NCBI GenBank assembly: GCA_016875715.1 | Contig: VGOZ01000021.1 | Span: forward strand, 1-45,512 | DNA length: 45,512 nt | From: Chloroflexota bacterium | GTDB lineage: Bacteria; Chloroflexota; UBA6077; FW602-bin22 | Reading direction: 5' to 3' | Part shown: positions 15,340 through 23,819 of the stretch, in pieces | Position numbering within the stretch: the first letter of the stretch is position 1 | Layout: each line of letters starts with the position of its first letter | Program-made: the position numbers and the translations under genes | The notes under the pieces: model-generated | Databases searched by the model: none | What the model saw: the letters and a program-made list of their open reading frames with translations, nothing else | What the model was told of the DNA's origin: nothing

Positions 15340-18300
15340 GTGTCCGTGATCCAGCGGATCGCCACTCTTGGGACCGGACCGCGGTTGCTCTCGCGGCGCT
15401 CTTCTGCGCTGCGGCCGCGCACCGATGGCCTGACGCCGACGGTGAGCGTCTGCCCCTACTGCGCGGTGGGCTGCTCGCAACTCGTCTACACCCGCGACGG
15501 CCGAGTGGTCTCCATCGAGGGGAACCCGGCGTCGCCGATCAATCGTGGCACCCTCTGCCCGAAGGGATCCGCAACAGCGCAACTGGTCCAGAATCCACTG
15601 CGCTGGACGACGGTCCGCTATCGAGCGCCGCACGCGGACGTATGGGAGTATCGTCCGCTCGAGTGGGCGATGGAGCGAATCGCCCGGCGGGTCAAGGAGA
15701 CGCGCGACGCGACCTTCGTCGACGTCGATGCTGCAGGACGTCGCGTGCAACACAGCCTTGGAATCGCACACCTCGGCGGCGCCACGCTCGACAACGAGGA
15801 GAACTACCTCATCCGCAAACTCTGGGCGGCTCTCGGCGTGCTCCAGGTCGAGAATCAGGCGCGCATATGACACAGCGCCACAGTTCCCGGTCTGGGAACC
15901 ACATTCGGTCGAGGCGGCGCGACGATGCCGCAGTGGGATCTGCTGAACAGCGACTGCATCGTCATTCAGGGCTCCGACATGGCCGAATGCCACCCGGTCG
16001 CCTTCCGGTTCGTCGTCGCCGCGCGCGAGCGCGGCGCCACAGTCTTTCACGTCGACCCACGCTTCAGTCGCACGTCCGCGCTTGCCAGCGAACATATCCC
16101 TCTCCGTCCCGGCTCCGACATCGCGCTCCTTGGTGGTCTCATCCGCTACGTCATCGAGCACGCGCGGTACTTCCGGGAGTTCGTGCTCGCTTACACGAAC
16201 GCGTCCAGGATCGTCGGGAACCAGTTTCTTGACACCGAGGACCTTGACGGCATCTTCTCGGGGTTCGATCCGGAGTCGGGGACCTACGATGAGCGCACCT
16301 GGTCCTTCGCCGAAGGCGAAGCACACGACGAAACATTGGCGGATCCGCGCTGTGTCTTCCAGATCGTGCGCCGCCACTTCGCGCGCTATACGCCCGAGAT
16401 GGTGGAACAGACCTGCGGCATCGCACCGGCCGCGTTCCACCGCCTTGCCGAGGCGATCTGCGCAGCGTCTGGCCGCGACCGTACAACGGCATTCTGCTAT
16501 GCCGTCGGTTGGACGCAGCATACCACCGGCGTTCAGACGATTCGCGCGGCCGCGCTCCTCCAAGCGCTCCTCGGAAACGTTGGGCGCCCCGGAGGGGGTA
16601 TCCTCGCGCTGAGGGGGCACGCGACCATCCAGGGCTCCACCGATATCCCGACGCTCTACAACCTGCTCCCGGGCTACCTGAAGATGCCCGACGCGCGCCT
16701 GAGCCACGATAACCTGGCAGAGTACGTTCGCACCGAGTATCCGGACCGCGGCCAGTGGGGCGGGGCGCGCGCCTATGTGGTGTCGCTCCTGAAGGCCTGG
16801 TTCGGGGCGGAAGCGACCGCGGCGAACGATCATGGGTTTGCCTGGCTGCCTCGCATCGTCGGCGACCATTCCCACCTGCCGATCTTCACGCGTATGCGCG
16901 ATGGCGGCGTCCAGGGCATGCTCGTGCTCGGACAGAACCCCGCGGTGGGCGGCCAGAATGCCCGGCTGCAGCGTGCCGCGCTCCGCGAACTGGACTGGCT
17001 GGTGGTTCGCGACGTTTTTGAGACAGAGACCGCCGCGTTCTGGCATCGCGGTCCTGAATTCGAGGCGGGCGTGCTCGCGCCGGGCGACATCAAGACAGAG
17101 GTGTTCTTTCTCCCTGCGGCGGTCGCGGCGGAGAAGGATGGCAGCTACACAAACACCCACCGCCTGGTGCAGTGGCACGATCGGGCGCTCGATCCGCCCG
17201 GAGACGCACGTTCCGATGCCTGGTTCATGGTCGACCTTGGCCGTCGACTCAAGGAGGCTTATCGCGGGAGTCCCCTGGAGCGAGATCGCCCCATCCGGGC
17301 ACTGACCTGGGATTACCCGGTTCAGGGCCGCATGGGCGAGCCAGATGTCGAGTCCGTCCTCGCCGAGATCAATGGTTATCGGGTCACGGATAGGGCGCCG
17401 CTGGCCGAGATTGGCGACCTGAGGGACGATGGATCGACCGCGGCCGGTTGCTGGATCTACACCGGAATCCGTCCCCGCGAGGGCGAGAACCGGGCGCGCA
17501 ATCGGGTTGCCGACGCAGTCGATGGCGGACAGCATCTCGGCTGGGGTTACGCCTGGCCGGCGAACCGGCGCGTGCTTTACAACCGGGCGTCCGCCGACCC
17601 GGGTGGCCGGCCGTGGTCGGAACGAAAGCGGTTGATCGTCTGGGACCCGGCGTCCGGGCGCTGGGATGGCGAGGACGTCCCCGACTTCCCGATCGCGCGG
17701 GCACCCACGTCGCGGGGTGCGGGGCGCGGGCTCGATGCTCTTGGTGGTGCCGAACCCTTCATCATGCTTCCCGACGGCCGAGCCAGTCTCTTTGTCGCCG
17801 CGGGACTCAAGGACGGGCCCCTGCCGACTCATTACGAGCCGATCGAGTCGGCGATCGGCAACCCTCTCTACGGTCGGAGCGCCAACCCGGCGGCGCTCCT
17901 ATTCGCACGCGAGGACAATCCGCGACATCGGCCGGGAGACTCCCGATATCCGTATGTCCTCACGACATTTCGCCTGACAGAACACCACACCGCCGGGGGC
18001 ATGAGCCGCTGGCTGCCGTGGCTTGCCGAGTTGCAGCCAGACCTCTTCTGTGAGATTGGCTCCGACCTGGCCGCCGAGAAGGGCATTCGCAACGGCGACT
18101 GGGTCACCATCAGCACATCTCGCGGTACAGTCGAGGCTCGGGCTCTGGTCACCGAACGCATCAGGTCGTTCCGCATGGGGCGGCGCTGGGTGCAGCAGAT
18201 TGCGCTGCCCTGGCACTGGGGTTTCCAGGGTTTCAGCCGCGGCGACGTCGCCAACGATCTCGTGGCGATGGTCGCCGATCCGAACGTGAGCATCCACGAG

Positions 18301-18354
18301 GGGAAAGCGTTGACCTGCCAGATCGTGCCCGGGCGGAGGAGCCGGAGTGGTTGA
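15340..18354 (+). CDS. formate dehydrogenase catalytic subunit, selenoprotein (UGA-coded Sec177)
   Basis: Molybdo/tungsto-bis-PGD enzyme subunit of 1004 residues, oxidising formate to CO2. The frame is open from GTG 15340 to TGA 18354 except for an in-frame TGA at 15868-15870. Reading it as selenocysteine gives VENQARI-U-HSATVPGLG, then TTFGRGGATMPQWDLL. That matches the FdnG/FdoG active site (NQARV-U-HGPTV..TFGRGAM). A SECIS hairpin follows. The N-terminal [4Fe-4S] site is CPYCAVGC ... GTLCPKG. The first 35 residues contain RR but no hydrophobic stretch, so no Tat signal is evident and the protein probably stays cytoplasmic. The ribosome binding site GGGAGAGG precedes the GTG. It overlaps fdhB by 8 nt. 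Simple ORF calling reports two broken genes here. Confidence 0.93.
15868..15903 (+). promoter_or_regulatory. bacterial SECIS element for Sec177
   Basis: Directly after the UGA codon, bases 15883-15888 (GTTCCC) pair perfectly with 15894-15899 (GGGAAC), leaving loop GGTCT (15889-15893). In E. coli fdhF the SelB-binding loop AGGUCU also has its GGUCU starting at the 19th base after UGA, exactly as here. The bulged U of the E. coli upper stem is not evident. SelA, SelB, SelD and the Sec tRNA are not in this window. Confidence 0.85.
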
Positions 18355-19123
18355 GTTCGGTTTCCTGACCGACGAGACGCTGTGCATCGGCTGCAAAGCC
18401 TGCGAAGTCGCCTGCAAACAGTGGAACGGGCTTCCCGCGGAATCTCTCGGGCTCACCGGCGCCAGCTACGACAACACACTCACTCTCAGCGCCACGTCGT
18501 GGCGGCACGTGATGTTCGCCGAGTCGGCAGCCGCGGCCTCGACCGGGGCGACCGCCGAACTGCCGCCGCTTCGATGGAACCTGCTCAGTGACGTCTGCAA
18601 GCACTGTCAGCGCGCCGGGTGCATGGATGCTTGCCCGACCGGGGCGATCGTGCGCACCGAGTTCGGTCAAGTCTTCGTTCAGCCCGATATTTGCAATGGT
18701 TGCGGGTACTGCGTGCCGGCGTGCCCGTTCGGCGTCATCGCGCTGGAACCGCGGGCTGGTCTCGCCCAGAAGTGCACCCTGTGCTACGACCGCCTGAAGG
18801 CGGGCGCGGAGCCAGCCTGCGCGCAGGCGTGTCCGACGGACTCGATCGTCTTTGGACCCGTCTCTGACCTCGAGGAGCGGGGAGCACGGCGTGTGCGCGC
18901 GCTGAAAGAGCGCGGTCTGCGTGAAACGACCCTCTACGGCACATCAGAGATCGCGGGCGGTCTGAACGCGCGCTTCATCGTGACCCGCCCGGTGGAAGAC
19001 TTCAACCTGCCGCGGGCGCCGCGTATCCCGGTGGATAACGTCCTGCCCGGTTCGCTTGCCGCGATCGCCGCGGCGCTGTCGGCGATCGTATGCATCTTCG
19101 CGCTCACATCGGGGCGGCGGTGA
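18347..19123 (+). CDS. formate dehydrogenase iron-sulfur subunit (FdnH/HybA-like)
   Basis: A 258-aa electron-transfer subunit with four [4Fe-4S] cysteine groups: CIGCKACEVACKQ, CKHCQRAGCMDACPTG, CNGCGYCVPACPFG and CTLCYDRLKAGAEPACAQAC. Electrons pass from the molybdenum subunit to the membrane. A single C-terminal hydrophobic helix (SLAAIAAALSAIVCIFAL) probably anchors it. GTG start with GGAGGA upstream, overlapping the end of the catalytic subunit gene by 8 nt. The order fdhA-fdhB-nrfD defines a membrane-bound formate dehydrogenase. Confidence 0.92.
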   Translation: MVEFGFLTDETLCIGCKACEVACKQWNGLPAESLGLTGASYDNTLTLSATSWRHVMFAESAAAASTGATAELPPLRWNLLSDVCKHCQRAGCMDACPTGAIVRTEFGQVFVQPDICNGCGYCVPACPFGVIALEPRAGLAQKCTLCYDRLKAGAEPACAQACPTDSIVFGPVSDLEERGARRVRALKERGLRETTLYGTSEIAGGLNARFIVTRPVEDFNLPRAPRIPVDNVLPGSLAAIAAALSAIVCIFALTSGRR

Positions 19124-20103
19124 GGGCAATTTGCGATCTGCTGATCCGACGTCTCCCGCCCCGCGGGTCCGATGCTCGTCCCGCGCCCCGTGGTTACCAC
19201 GGGGTACCCGTCCTCCGGCGACCCCACTGGAAGTGGCACATCCCGCTCTACTTCTTCGTGAGCGGGGTGGGCAGCGGTGCGGCGCTCATCGGCGCGATCG
19301 CCGGGATGTCGGCCGGACGCGGGAACGACGTGATCGCACGTCGCGGCCAGGCCATCGGTCTGCTTGCCGTGGCGACGGCATTGCCCCTCCTGATCGATGA
19401 CCTGGGACGACCGGCTCGATTCCATCACATGCTCAGGACCTTCAAGCCACGCTCGCCGATGTCGATGGGGTCGTGGGCGCTCCTCCTGTTCGGAAATCTG
19501 ACTGGCCTCGCCACCGCTGCCGACGGGTTAGCCAATCGCGTCGGCGCGGTCAGGTACGCGACCTGGCTCAGAGGTGGCGCGGCGCTGGCGAGGGCGGTCC
19601 TGATCGTCCCCGCGGCCTTCGTCGCCAGCTACACCGGTGTCCTGCTCGCGGCGACCGCCGTGCCCCTCTGGGCCCGCGCTCGCGCGGTCTTGCCGCCGCT
19701 GTTCCTCGTCGCAGCGGTGTCAACGGGAGCCGCCGCGATCGACCTGAGCCTGGGTGAGGAGGATCGCAGCGCCCGCGCGACGGTGAAGGACATCGAGACC
19801 GCCGCTCTCGCCGGCGAACTCGCGCTCGTCGCGCTCCTCGTGCGCAGATTGGGAGAGTACGGGCGACCGCTCGTCGCGCGCCCGTGGGGCCAGCTCTTCT
19901 GGGGCGCGGTGCTTCTCGGTCAGATTGTACCGCTCCTCTTTGGGCTTGCGCACGCCGGCGACCGACCGGGAATGCGGGATCGCGCCCTGAGGTGCGCGAC
20001 GCTGGTGGGTGGGTGGGTGCTCCGCTGGACGATCGTCCAGGCGGGCAAGACCAGCGCGGATGACCCTGTGGCGGCGCTCGACTTTCACGGCGGTCGCAAC
20101 TGA
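19120..20103 (+). CDS. NrfD/PsrC-family membrane subunit of formate dehydrogenase
   Basis: A polytopic protein of 327 aa with about eight hydrophobic segments. WHIPLYFFVSGVGSGAALIG near the N-terminus is the hallmark of the NrfD/PsrC quinone-interacting family. DDLGRPARFHHMLRTFKP and SPMSMGSWALLLFG are also characteristic. It should transfer electrons from the iron-sulfur subunit to the quinone pool. The GTG at 19120 overlaps the fdhB stop as GTGA. An in-frame ATG at 19090 is an alternative and would extend the protein by ten residues. Confidence 0.88.
   Translation: MRAICDLLIRRLPPRGSDARPAPRGYHGVPVLRRPHWKWHIPLYFFVSGVGSGAALIGAIAGMSAGRGNDVIARRGQAIGLLAVATALPLLIDDLGRPARFHHMLRTFKPRSPMSMGSWALLLFGNLTGLATAADGLANRVGAVRYATWLRGGAALARAVLIVPAAFVASYTGVLLAATAVPLWARARAVLPPLFLVAAVSTGAAAIDLSLGEEDRSARATVKDIETAALAGELALVALLVRRLGEYGRPLVARPWGQLFWGAVLLGQIVPLLFGLAHAGDRPGMRDRALRCATLVGGWVLRWTIVQAGKTSADDPVAALDFHGGRN
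19186..19204. repeat. 19-nt inverted repeat (9-bp arms, 1-nt centre)
   Basis: CCCCGTGGT at 19186-19194 and ACCACGGGG at 19196-19204 are exact reverse complements around a single T. It lies inside the nrfD coding region, about 65 nt after its start. It could be an operator-like site or constrained only by the codons. Confidence 0.35.
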
Positions 20104-20126
20104 CTCGGCGCCCGCGGGCGTGCTTT

Positions 20127-20152
20127 GCCGTTGACGGACGCGCCGTCACGGC
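20127..20152 (+). terminator. hairpin after the formate dehydrogenase operon
   Basis: A GC-rich stem of ten pairs with one bulged T (arms at 20127-20137 and 20143-20152, loop ACGCG) begins 24 nt after the nrfD stop. No U-tract follows, so if it ends transcription it is not a classical intrinsic terminator. Confidence 0.35.
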
Positions 20153-20309
20153 ACCGGTACCATGAGTCAGGACCACGGAAGCCGAGATCGGGACTGGTCG
20201 GAAACGGGACGTACAGCACTTCGCAGGGCGTGCCTCGCCAGGCCAGCCCGCGGCACGCCGGCCGGCCAACGCAGCGCGAAAAGGAGAGCGTGCACCTCGG
20301 ATGTAGTTC

Positions 20310-20620
20310 CGAGCCTTAGCGTCTCCCTTCCCGAACTCTCGGCCGAGGACTACTACGATCACCATCGCAACATCGATGCGCTGTTCGACCGGACGCACGG
20401 CTGCGTTACATCAGCCCATCCCTGTGACATTGTGCATGGGCCGAAACTGCACACGCATCCTTACGAGGCGGTGCCCGGCAATCGACACATGGACTGGGAG
20501 TACGTCTCGGCCCGCCTGCGCCGTGACCGCGCGACTGGGTACCGGCTACGTCGACGCGACGCCGCGGGACGCGATGCCACGCGCAGTCGAGTTCCTGCGG
20601 ACGACGGCTCGGTGGTCGGT
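20310..20620 (+). pseudogene. decayed C-terminal remnant of a sugar phosphate isomerase/epimerase (TIM barrel)
   Basis: The 668-nt gap between nrfD and the next SDR has no intact gene. One frame (about 20310-20525) reads LPELSAEDYYDHHRNIDALF ... GPKLHTHPYEAVPGNRHMDW-EYV. The +1 frame continues with GTGYVDATPRDAMPRAVEFL. Together they resemble the last strands of a xylose-isomerase-like barrel (HxH metal strand, PGxGHxDW loop, GYxGYVxxE-like strand). The N-terminal half is absent. I see no start or ribosome binding site. The rest of the gap (20153-20309, 20621-20753) holds nothing I can identify. Confidence 0.42.
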
Positions 20621-20771
20621 ATGCGGCTCGATCGGGCCAGGTGCGTCACGTGGTGGGTGCCGTTGAAACGCGAGCGTCTGGCGCGATGGCTGGTCAGACG
20701 GTAGTGCGGCGCAGCCGAACTGGCGACGACAGCTGGCGTATCTCCAAACGCGATTGAGGGGTATTGGCGGG

Positions 20772-21608
20772 ATGGCACAGTTGCGGAACAGGGTGGCGCT
20801 CGTCACCGGTGGCGCTCAGGGCATCGGTGGCGCGACCGCGCGCCTGCTGGCGGCCGAGGGCGCGCACGTAGTGATCGGCGATATCGACGAGATGACCGCC
20901 CGTGAGAACGTCGCGCACATCCGCGATGCCGGAGGCAGCGCCGACGCTATCCGCGCCGACATGTCGCGTGCGGAGGACATTGATGCGCTATTCTCCCGCG
21001 CCGAGTCGCACAGCGGCTCCCTGCACATCCTCGTCAACAACGCCTACGGACCGACCGGACCCGGGGCGACCGGTAGCGCGCTCGACGTGACCGATGATGG
21101 CTGGGACCGCGGAATGAGCCTGCTCGTGAAGTCCTACGTACAGGCGACGCGGAAGGCGATTCCTCTCATGCGCCGCGCCGGCGGCGGTGCGATCGTGAAT
21201 ATCTCATCGGTCCACGGCTTGCTCATGGCTCCCGGAGCGCTCGTCTACGAGGCGGGAAAGATGGCCGTCATCGGCGTTACGCGGCAGACCGCGATTGACT
21301 TCGGACCCGATGGCGTGAGGGTCAACGCGATCTGCCCCGGTCACATCGTCACCGAACGCGGCGCGGCCCGCTGGGCGGAGCGCCCCGGAGGTCTCGCGTT
21401 CTTTGATCAGCAGTATCCGGTCCGGCGCACCGGCGTGCCGGACGACATCGCGCGGGCGGTCCTTTTTCTCGTCTCCGATCAGTCTTCGTTTGTCACCGGC
21501 GTGGCGCTTCCAGTCGATGGGGGACTGACCATCCAACTGCAGGAGAACCTGGGCGTCCGCCTCGCGAAGTGGGCGCGCGAACACCCGGAAACGCCGATGC
21601 CCTACTGA
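20772..21608 (+). CDS. SDR family oxidoreductase
   Basis: A 278-aa classical SDR: LVTGGAQGIGGATARLL, GDIDE after the second strand (NAD-type Asp), LVNNAYGPTG, NISSVHGLL, Tyr-Lys pair VYEAGKMAV and FLVSDQSSFVTGVALPVDGG. It has a C-terminal tail of about 25 residues after the usual end (LQENLGVRLAKWAREHPETP), longer than most members. ATG 20772 follows GGCGGG; an upstream TTG at 20754 is possible. Substrate not known; perhaps a sugar or polyol dehydrogenase given the adjacent isomerase remnant. Confidence 0.88.
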   Translation: MAQLRNRVALVTGGAQGIGGATARLLAAEGAHVVIGDIDEMTARENVAHIRDAGGSADAIRADMSRAEDIDALFSRAESHSGSLHILVNNAYGPTGPGATGSALDVTDDGWDRGMSLLVKSYVQATRKAIPLMRRAGGGAIVNISSVHGLLMAPGALVYEAGKMAVIGVTRQTAIDFGPDGVRVNAICPGHIVTERGAARWAERPGGLAFFDQQYPVRRTGVPDDIARAVLFLVSDQSSFVTGVALPVDGGLTIQLQENLGVRLAKWAREHPETPMPY

Positions 21609-21630
21609 GCCTCGCTCTGGCTGACCCGGT

Positions 21631-22929
21631 TTAGAGAGCTCCCTCTTCGCGCAGAGCGACCAGCGCCTGGTCGAACGCCCGAACAGTCTGCTCGACATCC
21701 CGATCGTCATGGACCGCGGATACAAACGCGCTGAGGCCCGAGAAGTCCACACCGCCCATTTGCATCGCGGTGCGGAACCGAAAGGTGAGCCGGCGCGCGT
21801 CCACCTTCGGCTCGGAGAACGAGACATTCAGAAGGGAAACCTCTCCCCCGACGGAGCCGGCGATGCCGCGCCTTTCGAGTTTCTCGCGGAGCCCGGCCCG
21901 CAAGGTATCGGCGGTGGCAGCGGCCTTTCGCTGTATCGCCGGGTCCTGCACGATCTCGAGACAGGCGATTCCCGCCGCCGACGAGACCGGATTCGCATTG
22001 AAGGTCCCCGGATGGGCAATCCGTCTGCCGCGCTGCCAGGCAGCATCGTCGCGATGCTCCAGCAGGCGAAGGATCTCGGACGATCCGCAGATGCCGCCGC
22101 CAGGGTATCCCCCGGCCAGGATCTTCGCGTGCGTCGTCAGATCCGGCGTGACTCTCTTGTACTCCTGGGCGCCGCCGGGCGCGTAGCGGAACCCGGTAAT
22201 CACCTCATCGAAGATGAGGACCGTACCGTGGCGATGGGCCATGTCGCGCACCTGGGTCAGGTACTCTGTGGAAAGACCATTCAGCAAGATGATCACCGCG
22301 GCGACATCCCCGGGAGAAAGCGCCTGTTCGAGGGCCGCGACATCGTTTACCGGCACCGCGCGCATCGTGTTCTGGACAGCCCGCGGAATGCCCGCCGAAC
22401 TGGGCTGATCCCATGGATCGGACATCCCGACGGTCGCGTAGTCGTGCCAGCCGTGGAAGTGACCGCGGAACTTCACGATCGTGTCTCGTCCGGTGTAGGC
22501 CCGGGCGAGGCGCATGGCCATGAGCGTGGCTTCAGTTCCGGATGAGACGAACTTGACCATCCCGCCGTTCTGCGCGCATGGCACGATCTTCTGGACGAGT
22601 TGTCCCCAACGGACTTCCAGTTCGTGGTTGGCCCCGAAGTGCGATCCTCGGGCGGCCTGAGCGGTCACCGCCGACACAATTGCCGGATGGCAGTGCCCCA
22701 GGATGAGCGCACCGTGTCCGCCGAAGTAGTCGACGTACTCGTGACCGTCGGCGTCCCATTTGCGGCTTCCGCGAGCGTGCGTCACGTAGATGGGGTAGGG
22801 CTGGGTGTAGCGCCCATCGTGCGTCACACCCGAGGGAAAGACCCTCTGCGCCTCGGCAAAGAGCGCGGCCGACTTCGGGTGCCGCAGCGCGAACTGTTCG
22901 TCGAGTGTGGCCTGACGTGTCTGGACCAT
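21631..22929 (-). CDS. class III aminotransferase, glutamate-1-semialdehyde aminomutase-like
   Basis: A 432-aa PLP enzyme of fold type I. It has FPSGVTHDGRY, DYFGGHGALILGHCHPAIV, FVSSGTEATLMAMRLARAYT, FRGHFHGWHDYA, LIFDEVITGFRYAPGG (PLP-binding Asp) and THAKILAGGYPGGG with the Schiff-base lysine. The overall pattern is that of HemL-like aminotransferases, but heme synthesis genes are absent nearby, so a different amino donor is likely. The strand that normally reads I-hydrophobic-EP-x-x-G before the PLP Asp reads VAAVIILLNGLSTEYL, lacking the EP pair. The ATG at 22929 has an excellent GGAGGTGGAG ribosome binding site; upstream in-frame codons were rejected. Confidence 0.85.
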   Translation of the reverse strand: MVQTRQATLDEQFALRHPKSAALFAEAQRVFPSGVTHDGRYTQPYPIYVTHARGSRKWDADGHEYVDYFGGHGALILGHCHPAIVSAVTAQAARGSHFGANHELEVRWGQLVQKIVPCAQNGGMVKFVSSGTEATLMAMRLARAYTGRDTIVKFRGHFHGWHDYATVGMSDPWDQPSSAGIPRAVQNTMRAVPVNDVAALEQALSPGDVAAVIILLNGLSTEYLTQVRDMAHRHGTVLIFDEVITGFRYAPGGAQEYKRVTPDLTTHAKILAGGYPGGGICGSSEILRLLEHRDDAAWQRGRRIAHPGTFNANPVSSAAGIACLEIVQDPAIQRKAAATADTLRAGLREKLERRGIAGSVGGEVSLLNVSFSEPKVDARRLTFRFRTAMQMGGVDFSGLSAFVSAVHDDRDVEQTVRAFDQALVALREEGAL

Positions 22930-22970
22930 CTCCACCTCCGGCGGTCCCCGCATTCTATCCTCGGCGCATC

Positions 22971-23819
22971 GTGCGTATCCGCGTCCTTTCGGCCGTCGGT
23001 GCGGTCGTCTCGATCGCCCTGGGACTTCTGTACGCAACGAGGATCGAGCCGCGCTGGCCGGCGCTCCGCCGCGTCGTCCTGCCGATCGGAGATCTCCCGG
23101 ACGCGCTCGATGGTCTCACCATCCTCCACGTCAGTGACCTACACGCGCGACCTGATCTGCCCCACGTCGCGGCGAACGTGCGACGGGTGGCGTCGATCGC
23201 CGATCTGGTGTGTCTCACTGGCGATGTGGGCGATCTTGCCGAGCACGCTGATCTCGGGGTCGCGGCGTTACAGGGGTTGCGCGGGCGTCTCGGTACGTTC
23301 GCGGTCCTCGGGAATCACGACCTATATGCGGGCATTCATCGCTTCGACACGGGCGTTGGCGATCGCGTGCGGCTGAGACTGGAGGCGTCGGGCATCGCGG
23401 TGCTTCGCAACCAGAACGCGCGCATCCGCGTGCGCGACCACAACCTGTTTGTCGTGGGGATCGATGATCCGCATACCTTTCACGATGGAACCCCACGCGC
23501 CTATCGCGGTGTTCCGGCCGAAGCCAGCTCCGTGGCGCTGGCGCACACCTGGGAGATCGCCGACGCCGCGATCCAGCACGGCGCCGCGCTCATCCTGGCC
23601 GGACACACCCATGGTGGTCAGATTCGCTTGCCCACTCGGGATGCGCTGGTCGCGAATAACCACCGTCGGCCCCTGCGGGTGGGAGGCGTGTTCCGCTATC
23701 GGGACCGCTGGGTCCACATCAGCCCCGGAATCGGCCAGAGCATCTCGCTGCGGTTCTGGGTCCGCCCGGGAGCCTCGCTGATTGTCCTTCGGCGACAGCG
23801 GGACGACGGCGCCGTCTAG
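22971..23819 (+). CDS. membrane-anchored metallophosphoesterase (YkuE-like)
   Basis: A 282-aa calcineurin-type phosphoesterase with the dimetal motifs LHVSDLHARPD, LTGDVGD, VLGNHDLY and LAGHTHGGQIRLP. An N-terminal hydrophobic helix (VLSAVGAVVSIALGLLY) would anchor it with the catalytic domain probably outside. Related YkuE-type proteins act on lipid phosphates or UDP-lipid intermediates; the substrate here is unknown. GTG 22971 start. Only 41 nt separate it from the divergent aminotransferase start. Its stop overlaps the stop of the convergent ligase gene. Confidence 0.85.
   Translation: MRIRVLSAVGAVVSIALGLLYATRIEPRWPALRRVVLPIGDLPDALDGLTILHVSDLHARPDLPHVAANVRRVASIADLVCLTGDVGDLAEHADLGVAALQGLRGRLGTFAVLGNHDLYAGIHRFDTGVGDRVRLRLEASGIAVLRNQNARIRVRDHNLFVVGIDDPHTFHDGTPRAYRGVPAEASSVALAHTWEIADAAIQHGAALILAGHTHGGQIRLPTRDALVANNHRRPLRVGGVFRYRDRWVHISPGIGQSISLRFWVRPGASLIVLRRQRDDGAV

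Noticed and set aside
15235..15870. A separate short gene ending at 15870, followed by a second gene from 15925
   Set aside because: They are the two halves of one formate dehydrogenase split by a UGA read as selenocysteine; the residues between (15871-15924) also match the family.
15319..17832. 837-aa open frame on the minus strand
   Set aside because: Entirely antisense to the well-matched formate dehydrogenase gene; its translation has no recognisable motifs. Long antisense frames are common in GC-rich DNA.
20162..20704. A 180-aa intact gene after nrfD
   Set aside because: First and last parts are Arg/Ala-rich without motifs; only the middle resembles a protein, and its continuation is in another frame, so a remnant is more likely.
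20100..20770. Selenocysteine tRNA near the selenoprotein operon
   Set aside because: I looked for a UCA anticodon loop, long variable arm and GGTTCGA-type T loop in this gap and found none.
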